64,000 nucleotides of DNA from Cavenderia fasciculata (lineage: Eukaryota; Evosea; Eumycetozoa; Acytosteliales; Cavenderiaceae). A program made the position numbers and the translations under genes. The stretch is taken from contig NW_004457713.1 of the NCBI RefSeq assembly GCF_000203815.1, positions 1 through 64,000 on the forward strand. The letters run 5' to 3'. Positions 1-10,956 of the stretch are shown here, piece by piece. A model generated the notes under the pieces. The model was not told the DNA's origin, made no database searches, and saw nothing but the letters and a program-made list of their open reading frames with translations. Position 1 is the first letter of the stretch. Every line of letters starts with the position of its first letter.

Positions 1-45
1 TTGATTGAACCTGTTAGACTCTTTTACGAACCACATGTGCGATGG

Positions 46-503
46 TTAACCGAATTCGTATAGGGTGACACCACTAGCGGTTGGGGTGTTGTTGATGCGA
101 TGATTCGTGTTATCTAGAATCGATCTGGTTGGTGAGTGTGTTGTTAATATTGGTGAAGATATTATTGTTGAGTGTGAGGGTGTAGTATAGGATAGATGAG
201 GAATATATTCTATATTAGGCTAAGTTTTATACGCATTCTGGTATATTGTGGTACAATATTTCACCAAAACTGAATTTACCCCATAATAACCACATGATTT
301 TTCAGTATCGGAATGAGGGTCATAGTGTCCGTTTTATAGTTAGGGCCAAGCAAATCTTTGCATATATGTAGGTCACCGGACAACCTAGACACTTTTCCAA
401 CCTGTACCTGATCAACCTGTCCGATAAAAAACCATTCTGTGATAGTGATTTGGTATGTGGAATGTAAACCTCCAAATTTGGGATCGAAACCAAAAAAGTG
501 CAA
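46..503 (-). pseudogene. possible decayed gene fragments, minus strand
   Basis: Two open stretches on the minus strand have dictyostelid-like codon use. One (503 down to 276, 75 codons to a TAA) has no ATG of its own and contains GGLHSTYQITITEW. The second (219 down to 46) follows a CTTAG acceptor-like site and is rich in Ser, Thr and Asn, ending at a TAA. The obvious donor, GTAAAT at the end of the first stretch, does not keep frame into the second; only weaker GTGGTT or GTTATT donors do. A third open stretch lies further upstream (about 505-600). I do not recognise the family. Either this is a pseudogene, or it is part of a gene whose other exons I cannot join. Confidence 0.28.
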
Positions 504-960
504 CTAAATAAGTACCTACTGACACCAACTTCAAATTTGGAGCCTGGTATTGGTGATATAGAAGCCAGATTAGTCCCATTTGTTCATTTTTTGTTCATTG
601 TTTGTTCATTATAGAATTGAACAAGTAATCTGAAAACGGAGAGGGCCACCAAATTTTTGATGTGAATGAATCTATAAATGCAGTTTATAAGTGAATTCAT
701 TTGATAGCGTAGTTGTTTTAGTATAATATTTACTAAAATATACACTTGGGGTATTAATAGTTAGGTATAGAATTACAACAAGGATTTTCATACTTAGAAA
801 ATTTTTGGTTTTTTTTGGTGAAAAATAATCCTTTGGAATTACCTCAAACTCTTCAAAAGTTATTTAATTGGTGTGATATACTCATAAATATACTTATATT
901 TTAGTATGGAGTACAATATAAAAATTTAAACTTGGCCCTGGCCCTGGTAGCAGCTTATAG

Positions 961-996
961 AACCCCTAACCCCTAACCCCTAACCCTAACCCCCCA
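961..996. repeat. interstitial telomere-like array
   Basis: Tandem CCCCTAA units (three in a row), one CCCTAA unit and a terminal run of C. Read on the other strand this is TTAGGG(G), the general form of eukaryotic telomere repeats. It is short and sits about 1 kb inside the window, so it is an internal copy rather than a chromosome end. It could mark an old chromosome end, a healed break, or a repeat-rich subtelomere. Confidence 0.75.
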
Positions 997-2113
997 TTGA
1001 TATACTCACCCCAATACACTAACACGTTGTTATATATATCAATGTAGTAATTGGGAATCGAACTTCCGACCAGCTAGGATTGAATCTGGAAAAGTTAAGT
1101 TACTGTGAGACAGTCGTAACTCTTGATGGTTTTATCTAAGAGAATAAAACTTTTTAGTATTTATTTTAATGAAAGTAGTATAATAGTGTGTATATCTATC
1201 GTATATATCAGGAGTTAATTTAAAATTTGAAATTCTAAATTGAAAATTTTATGAGGAAAATACTTCATACTTAAAAAATTTTAGAAATCTAAAAAATTCA
1301 ATCCTTTAGAATTCAATAATATAGTTCAAATTACTCTTAAATATGTGTAATACACTAACTAATAGTGTTTTGAGAATGTTTTGTGAAGATTTGAAAAGTT
1401 GAAAATTTTACTATGAGCCATAGTAAAAAATACTTTGAGAAATTTTTTTATCAAGTATTGACCAGGTTGGGAAATTCTTTTTAAACATGCATATATGACA
1501 TGTATAGAGTCTATATATACTATTAAATCCTCAACCAGGAATTTTGTGATATCGTTTTTCTCTATACCCTAAACTTGTACTTTTTCTTGACACACTTTTA
1601 TACTATTAAAATCATAGTTTTTTATTATAAATTTTATTTTTTAATGAATTATACAAATTAAGATAGATTTAATATTTGAAGTCAATCCAAAAGATTAATA
1701 TTTTTTTTCAAAATGAAAATTTTTCCAAGTACCCATTTGTTTTAACTTTTACAAATGTTCAAATTTTTTGTTTATTTTATTTTTAATACATGTACCAATA
1801 TATTTCAAATATACGCTCTTTTTTTATATTAAATTTTAAGACAATTATGATTTTTTTTTAAATTGTTTTTTTAGGTCTTTATACAAATTTATCCATTTTT
1901 ATTTTACAAAAATATTATATTTATATTATATATCAAATTTAATGATTGACCTATATTTTTGTTTTTAAACAAATACAATTTTAATTAAAATATTTAATAT
2001 TCATTTTTTCAACCCCTACCCCTAGATAAAGCTCACTCGATCTGATATTAATCTGACACAACTGTCAAACTGACAGCAGGGGTCAAACTAACAGAAGAAG
2101 TTAAATAAGTTTT

Positions 2114-2479
2114 AACTGCCATAAGTATTTGTAAAATATATTTAAAAAATGGTTTTGCAGTTGATTTGCCAGGTCTGACGTTCATATACCACGAGAAGAA
2201 AATATTTTATGGATCTATGCATCCGTTAAAAAAGTGCAAACTACAACTTGCCACTGTCCATACTACAGTTCTGGTAAGCAGCATGTGCCCCTAACAAAAT
2301 GTGAAGGCATGTTGTTTTTTTGGAATCAGTACATACCTCTTTTTCTAATAAAAAACCTATATCAAATACAATTTTCAGATGGGGTATTCTATTATAGCAA
2401 TGCAATACAACAATTATTATTATGTTTGCCAAAAGGAAATGAACTGCCATAAGTATTTGTAAAAGATATTTAGAAAATG
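2114..2479 (+). repeat. 38-nt direct repeat pair, 328 bp apart
   Basis: Copy one (2114-2151) and copy two (2442-2479) both begin AACTGCCATAAGTATTTG and match at 36 of 38 positions, in the same orientation. The 290 bp between them has no gene: a 72-codon plus-strand ORF and its antisense partner there look like chance. The repeat may come from a local duplication or may be the ends of a short degenerate element. No target-site duplication was identified. Confidence 0.7.
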
Positions 2480-4010
2480 AAAATATCAGTTGAAATTGAA
2501 GTATATAAAAAAGTTTTGATTAAACAATTTAAAAGTAACAATATAGATGGGTGTGAGTGTTTTGTATAAAATATTTAAAATTGGACAACAATCAATAAAA
2601 TATAAGGAAGTTATTAAAATTCCAACTTTTATGGAACCAAAAAAACAAAAAACCAAAATTTATTATTTTTTTTTTTGTGAACATGTATAATTTTTTTAAA
2701 CCTATTCAATATTTTTTATTTTAAACATTATATATTTACTAGTTCTATCCTTTGATTTATCTAAAAAAGTAAAAACTTTGTAATATACATGTCAACTTTT
2801 GCCCTATTTTGAAGTTTTTTTCATTTTGGATCGACTCATGCCATGACCACTTTTTTTCCAAAAAATAAGCTCTTGAATCACAATTTTTTGTTTTTATAAC
2901 AAAAGATAAATGAGGCTATTGAAATAATTATATTTATATTTTTATCTTTTTGGTATATTTTTGATAAAATCGATTTTTTACAAATAGTATATTTGCATAT
3001 TTCCAACAATATTAATGAGTGAGCGTACTGCTTAAAAAATTTTAAAATAAAATTATACAAAGATAGAAATTTTAAATTAAAAGTATTAATTATTTTTCGA
3101 ATGAATTTTATTTAATCTTTTAACCAAATGATTCCATAATATTTGAAATATTAATATCTAGATATATAAAATTTTCATATCAATTGAGTTAAATTTCAAG
3201 TTTTGGAAAAATTTAACAAAAACTTTAAATTTTGAGATAAAGGTTATTTTGTGGAATACCTTCAAGCCCATATCATTTAATACTAATATTAAAAACAAAA
3301 TTTAAAGTTTAAAGTCAAATGAGTGAAATTATATTGCTTGTAAATGTTTTTAAAAATTACAAACAACCAATAGGACACTCATAAAATATTGAAAAAGGCT
3401 TTTTTTAAAAAATTAAAGTAATTCAATTACCTGCCAAAACAATGTTCAATGGTGAATATAAAGGTTTGAAGCAAATTGAGCTAAATTATAAAAATTTGAA
3501 AATCTAAAACCAAACAACCAAATCACTAATTTTTTCATAAAAAATGATAGTTTTTTTGAGCAAGCTTGATGTTTGCACAAAATTCAAATCATTTCCAATG
3601 ATATAGTAAAGGTTTCAAGTCATGAGACCTAAACAATAAAATTCACAAATAAAACATTTCCACAGAAAAAACCAGTGCCCTCTTAGGCATTAATAAATTT
3701 GTGATAGAGGTTGTTTTTTTATTATTCTTTTGTTCCGACACCATGATAATATCTATTTAAAATGGAATCATCAAAGTTTTAAATCAACAGAGTTATACAA
3801 TCGAATTTTGATCAATTTTGTCACCAAAATTTAATAAAATTCTCGATATATTTGTAACAAAGATCATTGTTCGATCTAAAATAATTATGTAGAGTGGTAT
3901 AATCAATGTTTCAGATCAAAGATGTGTAAATAGATATAAAAACATTTAATTTTAATTAAAAATAAAATAATAATAATATAATATAATATATAATATATAA
4001 TATATATAAC

Positions 4011-4166
4011 ATAATATAATATAATATAATATAATAATATAATATAATATAATATAATATAATATAATATAATATAATATAATATAATATAATATAATAT
4101 AATATAATATAATATAATATAATATAATATAATATAATATAATATAATATAATATAATATAATATA
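4011..4166. repeat. ATAAT pentamer microsatellite
   Basis: About 31 copies of a 5-nt unit (ATAAT/AATAT), with one interruption near 4033. A less regular AT-rich run leads into it from about 3970. Because the period is five, all frames stay open in places and yield meaningless Tyr/Ile-rich translations; these are not genes. Confidence 0.95.
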
Positions 4167-4232
4167 CGAAGCGGAACTCTGCAATTACAGTGATTTAATG
4201 AAGAAATGCGCTCGCCGCCGTACCATCCACAC

Positions 4233-4318
4233 TGTTTGTTTGTTTGTTTGTTTGTTTGTTTGTTTGTTTGTTTGTTTGTTTGTTTGTTTGTTTGTTTGTT
4301 TGTTTGTTTGTTTGTTTG
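4233..4318. repeat. TTTG tetramer microsatellite
   Basis: About 21 uninterrupted copies of TGTT/TTTG. It is separated from the pentamer array by only about 66 nt of much more GC-rich unique sequence. Translations of this tract (Thr-Asn-Lys-Gln repeats) are artefacts of the repeat. Confidence 0.95.
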
Positions 4319-4455
4319 CTGAACCAATTATGCTACCATTTCTATTATTAATAACTGGTGATGGAGGGTTGGATTAAGTTGTATTATTTGAGTAGTCTCT
4401 CCACTATCAGTTTCACCACATCATTATCTTTAACCTTTCAATAATATATGTTCTT

Positions 4456-5290
4456 TTATATGTTGTTCAAGTATTTACCAAAGTCATCAATTGTCAATGC
4501 GTATCGATCTACTTGATCATCTTTAACCAAAGATTCTTTCATTTTTTCGTCTTCGTCTTGATCTCCTTCCAAATTATCTTCCAAATTAATATCTCTAATT
4601 TCTTCTTTTGTTTTGACTGTATTGTAACAATATAAATTGTACCCTCACTTCAACTACTATTTTCAATATGATTTTGTTTTAATTTCTTTACAACCTTTTT
4701 ATCAGTTGGCGTAATTGTAGTTGAAGTTGTAGTAGTCATAGTTGTTCCACTTCTTTTTGTTCAACTGGTGATAATTTTCTCTTTGTTTCTTTAAGTTGAA
4801 TATTTCATCTTCATATCGTTGGACGGACTAGTTTGCTTTGATTGTCTTTTAGAGGAGGAGGAGATGAAAATAGAAGAGATGGATATTCTTCTGAGAACCA
4901 AGACACGATTAATCATCTTTCTATTGAACCACAATAGGTTGTATGAATATCTTCGTCCTAAATAAATTAAATAAATTAATCTCCATCGTGTCACATGATA
5001 TTATTGTGTTGACTTACCAAAGAGTACTTGTTGTCGTGGAGCATCTGACATCTTGAACAATCTTTTGATAACATGTCGTACAAACAACCAATTCAAGAAG
5101 TTGCTTGTACTGTGCGACATTGATGACAAAGGTAATCGAGTAACTGAACGTCCAATTCATTCGACACCTTGACGTTCCATTGGAAAGTATGACACTTGAG
5201 ATTCCTCGATCTGTTGTTCATTGACCGATCCCTTTCTGTCAGAATCAAGTCATTCATTGACGATGAATCTAGAGGTTTCTTATTAATAAC
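4456..5290 (-). pseudogene. degenerate unidentified gene
   Basis: Minus-strand coding character appears in successive pieces that do not share one frame. The last piece (about 4620 to the TAA at 4456) is strongly coding: charged, with TKEEIRDINLEDNLEGDQ and a C-terminal DRYALTIDDFGKYLNNI. An upstream piece contains NWLFVRHVIKRLFKMSDAP and ends at a clean GTAAGT donor whose TTATTTAG acceptor is at about 4973. The exon after that holds SWFSEEYPSLLFSSPPPLK, but in a frame interrupted by TGA stops. At least two frame changes are needed to connect all pieces. Either this is a 5'-truncated pseudogene next to nup155, or the true exon structure is beyond what I can resolve (MSDAPRQQVLF could be a start). 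I do not recognise the family. Confidence 0.45.
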
Positions 5291-5427
5291 ATTGTATTAA
5301 TAAATCTTGGTCTCCCAAAGAAGAATTTTTTTTTTTTTTTTTTTTTTTAACTTTGAAGATCATGCGCACAAGAGCACGAATGACTCTTTGTCGAAGCTGC
5401 TTTGGTAATACAAATAATAAAGTAAAG

Positions 5428-5546
5428 ATGCAATCTCAATATCAATTGTATCCTAATATTTATAACCAACAGCAGCAGCAGCAACAACTTCAACAGCAGC
5501 AACTGCAACAACAACAATTGCAACAACAACAACAGCAACAACAACA

Positions 5547-5580
<34 letters not shown>

Positions 5581-8500
5581 AACAAGTATATTTACTCTAC
5601 AACACCAACTCCTTCACCTATTCATAATGGATCTACTCAAAGTTCATTTTACCAATCACCTCTCAATAACAACGCTTCTTTGAATAATAATCAAATCAAT
5701 GGATACTACCAAACTCCTGCACAATCTACTATGACATCACCACTATCAATGATTGGTTCTGGACCAACATTACCTCTAAACTATCTTCCATCAGCAATAA
5801 CTTTTGATCAACAACAACAACAAGATTCTAATCTCTATACATCATCAATGCCAACATCATCATCAACCTTGCCAGGGCCAACTATAACTTCATCATCATC
5901 GACAGCACCTACAAGTAAAACAACCTTTTCAACAGTCAACAATCTTTCAACGTTCAACAAAGAAGTAGAATTGCACAATATTTTTGACAATGCAGTATCA
6001 ATTGTTGACATGATGATCAATACTAGTGAAACTATACAAGACCCTCTTTCCACCTCTACATCATCATCTTATAGACCCCCAATGATGGGTTCAACGGGAC
6101 CAAACACAACCGGAGGATACAATTATTTTGATACATCATCTGCCATTTGGTCCACAATGATGATTGAAAAGCATATACCCTTCCCCCAAGAGATTGGTTA
6201 CAGATATCTTAGTGCCAACACTCGAACATCTCAAGGCATATTTCCAGAGATTGGTCACGCATGGGTATCAATCGACCAGACCCTTTTTCTCTGGGACTAT
6301 AGAGAATCTAGTAATGGTAGAGGTGAATTGATTACCAATCAACTGACTCAAGTCATTACAACATGTGGATTGGTAAATCCTCGTAAAAATGTCTTTAAAG
6401 ACTCTGTCAAAAAGATTCTCATTGTGGCAACTCATGTTGAAATATTTTTATTTGCTCTAACCTTTAGTAGTGATGACAATAGATTTGAATTAATTGCTAG
6501 TATGTAGAAAATATGATAAATATATAAATATTTTTTTGATCAAATACTTATTTCCTTTTTCTTTTTTCTTTTTTTTTTTTGTTTAGCGCCACTTGTAATT
6601 CAAACAGATTCTGCCATTATTAATGATATTGTTGGGACAGAAGATGGAAGAATATTTTTGGGTGGCCAAGACGGCAATCTTTACGAGATTGTTTATGGTG
6701 GAGATTCGAGTTTATCATCAGCATCTTCGGTTACCTCTTCTATTACCTCTTGGTGGTTTGGTCAAAATGGAAACAAAATTCAAAAGATTTGCCATACCAC
6801 TTCCTTGTGGAATACCCTTTGGTCTACTAAAAAGCCAGAAATTATTCAAATTTTGATTGACAATCAAAGAAATTTATTATTTACTCTTTGTAAAAATTCA
6901 ACTATTCAAGTAAGAAGAAGAAAAAGAAGAAAAAGAAGAAGAAGAGGAAGAACAAAAGATGAATCTTTTTTAATTTACTAATGATATTATTCTTGTAGAA
7001 ATATTCTCTAGGCAAAAATAATAATTCATTTACAATGATTGGTGAAGTAATATCCCCATTACCTAAAAATCAGCATCCCTCTGCCGAACAACTGTCGATC
7101 CTATCAATTCACATTTCCTCTCAAGTTGATTATTCTTGCATTGCAATTCTTTCAAATGGAGTTCGATTATATTTATCAAACAATATTGATGTAATTATCT
7201 ATATATATATATATTACTACTCTTTTTTTTTTTCTAATTTATTTTTATTTCTTTTAGAGTTCAATAAAATATGTTAGAAGACCTCCAACCTCTACAATGA
7301 CAATTTTAGGATCCTCTGGAACGAATCAACAACAACAACAACAACAGGAAAGCATTAATCATATACCACATTATACATTCTATTCAAATGGTGTATTCTT
7401 TATGGCAAATGAAAGTAGCGAGTCTATAGACAAATTAATTGGAACCACACCATTTACAAAGAAACAAATTAAACGGTTGTATCAATCAGAAGACAGGGCA
7501 TTTATTACTACTTCAAATGAAGATCCACTTGAAGAAAGACCAAATGCTTTTTATGTATGTAAAATGAACAAAAAGAGATAAATATTTTTTTTCAAATTAT
7601 TTATCTTTTCTTTTTTATTTTTTTTTTTGTTAGATTAAAGGAAGAATTAATATGATTAAAGAAGATATTGTCAACATTGGAGAGAATAATACAGTATTTT
7701 ATAAAGAATTCAAGACTGAACATATTTCAAATCCAAGAAGATTCTTGTGTCTAAACTCTCTTGGTCTCCACATTATCACAAAACTAAGATATGTTGATCT
7801 ATTTAATAATTTACTCTTAAATTCTACTTTGACTGATATTGATGTATGTAACAAATATATATATATATATATACATTTATTTGAACTAATCATTTTTTTT
7901 CTATTTATTTTAGAATTTCTATCAAGAATTTGGAAATATATTTTCAAATTCATTGTGCATTAGTTTGTATTGCATGTCACCACAATCAACTGTTGTATTA
8001 AATGAGCAAATCTATGGTAGCATTAGTGCACCTAGATCAGCCCAACAACGAGTACTTGATTTGGCAATGAGCCAATTCAAAAGAAAGAGCGGCAAGCCTA
8101 CATTCCACAGAACCACCACCCTCTATAGCCACGACATGGGAACTTCAGTAAACAGATTGGAACTTCACTACAGTCATGCTCACCAAGCAGTTGTAGCATT
8201 CCTTTCCCAACTATTGGCACCAATTTGGAATCAACCAATCTTAAAGACCAAAGGAGAATCGACAACTACCACTGTCAACATACACCAATTGAAATCAATT
8301 CAATCTCATTTGATTAATCTTTTGTTGTTCCTTGAAAATTCACAACTTTTGCCAAAGAATGATATCACTGACATTCCCATCATTACCAAACCAATTCATG
8401 AACAGTCAACCGATGAAGATGCACTAAAGAATGAAAAGAGAAGTTTAATTGGTCTCAAAAAGATTATCCAAAAATCTTTACAAGTTATCAATCTCTTTGT

Positions 8501-10558
8501 TCTTTTACAACAATTTGATTTTAATCAAATTTTTCAACAATCTATTGATAGGTAAATAATAATTTATTATCAACAAAAAAAAAAAAATTTATTAATATAT
8601 ATTTTTCTCTTTTTCTCTAGTTTAAGTAATGATGATAAAAAGAAATCAATTCAATTTAAATTTAAAGATTATGTTATCGATCAAACAATCATTAATCAAT
8701 CATCGCCAAGCAGAGTTGAAAACAAAGTCTTTTCATCTTTATTAATTTCTTCACTCATGAATATATTAAACCATTCTAATATATCGGTAAATATCATAAA
8801 GAAGATTGAATTGATTTCTTTTTTTTTCTTTTATCTTTACCAACTATTTATTTTATTTTATTTTAGATTGATAACATTTCAAAACAATTAGATTATGAAT
8901 GCCCAGATTTATTCAAGAAAAGAGATAAACAATTAATAACAGTTAGAGATAAACTAAAAGCTGCCGTGAGAGAAGGACGAAGTCACTCTAGTGAGCAAAT
9001 GGTAAAGGAGGCTTTAATCATTCTTGAAGAAATCGCACCATCCTTTGATTTGCACGAAATACTTATCAATCTAAAGTCACTCTCTTATTACGAATATGTT
9101 GTGCCACTATGTTTGCATTATGCTACTCAACTAGCCCAACATTTAGAATCTCAAAATCTTTCTCCATCCTCTACTACTACCACCACTACTGCTACTACTA
9201 CTATTCCTTCTGAAAGTAATGATGAAAACAAATTGTTATTGGATTCAAATGAATATATTATAGAATCAAAAAGAAAAGTGTATCAGGAAATATTTGAAAT
9301 CATCAATTACGATTTATTACAACCAACCAAACAACAACAAGTACCAAACGCATCAAACATTGTTGACATGATGATATGTCAAATATTGGATAGCAAGGAT
9401 GCCCAATTACATGGCGCCCTCTATAGTTGGTTAATCGAAAACAACTCAAAGGCAAAGTTGTTTGAAATCAAATCACCATTTATTACAGATTATCTCTATG
9501 ACAATGATATGGACATGTGTTGGAGATATCTAGCAAAAATGAACGATTTTACAACTGCTTCTAAAATCCTTCTTCAATTGGCTGAAAAGTAAAAAAATCA
9601 AAACAACAAATATAATTATTAATTATTAAAAATATTAACATTTTTTTTATTTATTTAGCTCAAAAGATTTAAATACAAAATTAACTTGTTATAATAATTG
9701 TAAATTATTAATGAGTAAATCACCAAATAGCCAAGAGTACCAATACGCCCTAAACAAAACTGTTATTTGTAACATCCAAAAGAAGATTATCAAACAACTT
9801 GAACAAGCAAAAGCAAATCTTCAATCCAACTCTGAAGATGATAAATCAATCATTCAAGAATATATAGTATCAATTGAACAACTCAATACAAATCTTTATG
9901 ATATGACAACAGTAAGAAAAAAAAAAAAAAAACAAAAACAAAATCATAAAATCACATATTTATATTTCTCTCTCTCTATTAGTTATTTAGTGATTATGCA
10001 AGAAAATATTTACTTCATGAAGAAATGTTATATTTGGTTCATATTGGACAACACGACGATGAGAACTTTGTAAAGTTATTATGGGAAATCATTCTAGGCA
10101 AGTGTACCGAACAACAACAACAACGACTAGAGCAAATACAAGATTGCCTAAAAACCAAAATCATTGGTATTGGATATGATTTATACCCAAATGAATCAAC
10201 ATTTCCTCTCTATTGGATCATCCAAATGGCAGAAACTATTATCATTGACCTCTTGAAAGAAACTAAAAATGATAGTATAACTTTAGTAGAATTATTAAAG
10301 CCAATATTGGGATGGCTATCAAACTCTCTCCAATCTCAACTCAATGTAGATAATCTGGTGTTGCTAGAGATTTACAAGAGTCTTTGTGATATTCAAGAGA
10401 ATGGTAGTTTTGCACAAAAATATTATATGCACAGTTGGACATTTTTGGCTGAACATGTGATCGCGATGAAAGGAAACAACCACTCTTCACTTTTAACAAC
10501 AAATCATATGACGTCAATTGAGCAAACACTCAATCAATATAGAAAAAAATTGCAATAA
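5428..10558 (+). CDS. nup155: nucleoporin Nup155 (Nup170 family)
   Basis: Large inner-ring scaffold nucleoporin of the nuclear pore complex. Ten exons: 5428-6499, 6587-6909, 6999-7190, 7258-7554, 7634-7843, 7914-8551, 8621-8786, 8867-9588, 9659-9911, 9983-10558. They sum to 4449 nt, giving 1482 aa (animal homologues are about 1390). A poly-Gln tract covers residues about 14-51, followed by a Ser/Thr/Asn-rich linker. The N-terminal beta-propeller starts near residue 235; family landmarks are IFPEIGHAWVSID (about 270), GRIFLGGQDGNLYEI and a downstream helical C-terminal half containing YECPDLFKKRD and ALYSWLIENN. The start at 5428 has an A-rich context; an in-frame ATG at 5362 would add 22 residues. 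The poly-Gln start is unusual for the family but typical of dictyostelids. Confidence 0.93.
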
Positions 10559-10786
10559 AAAATAATAATAATAATAATGTTCCCACACAACACACTCTTT
10601 CTCTTCTCTCTCTGCCCCCAAAAAGAGAGGGTTGTGTGTGTTAATATAAAAGTTTATAATTTAATTTAATTTGTTTTTCATTGCCCCACACATTGTAGCT
10701 GTACTGATGATGAGTTCTGAGAGTACAGTACTACTGTTATCAGTTCAACTTTTATCATATATTTATATAACTACTAAATATACAAT

Positions 10787-10914
10787 ATGATGGAAGATAA
10801 TAAATTTTCTAGTCCCCAACAATCAGGGATGAGAAAGTCTAGTGCAACTGCCTTTCCTCATCACAATAAGTTACAATTATCCAGAGAGGATTCCATTCCA
10901 AAGTAAATATTAAT

Positions 10915-10956
<42 letters not shown>

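Larger units (their letters stand above)
1..4455. other. gene-poor, subtelomere-like AT-rich region
   Basis: About 4.4 kb without an intact gene. No exon-intron series joins up here, in contrast to the dense coding after 5.4 kb. It holds a telomere-like array (961-996), a 38-nt direct repeat (2114 and 2442), a pentamer microsatellite (4011-4166), a TTTG microsatellite (4233-4318) and coding-like fragments near the left edge (46-503). Between about 1100 and 3900 I see only A/T-rich sequence with scattered T and A runs. The subtelomeric label is an inference from the telomere-like array, gene decay and low complexity; a pericentromeric or repeat-cluster origin is equally possible. Confidence 0.5.

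Noticed and set aside
1-63. Short plus-strand open frame at the left edge ending in TAG (LIEPVRLFYEPHVRWLTEFV).
   Set aside because: Only 20 codons, overlaps a minus-strand open frame, and no family is recognisable. Could be the end of a gene outside the window but not supported.
1054-1064. tRNA-like B-box (AGTTCGATTCC) on the minus strand.
   Set aside because: The flanks do not form a T stem and no anticodon or acceptor stem could be folded, so no tRNA is called.
3903-4327. Long Tyr/Ile and Thr/Asn/Lys/Gln open frames.
   Set aside because: They are translations of the ATAAT and TTTG microsatellites.
5347-5580. Leu-rich minus-strand ORF opposite the Nup155 poly-Gln tract.
   Set aside because: Antisense shadow of CAA/CAG repeats.
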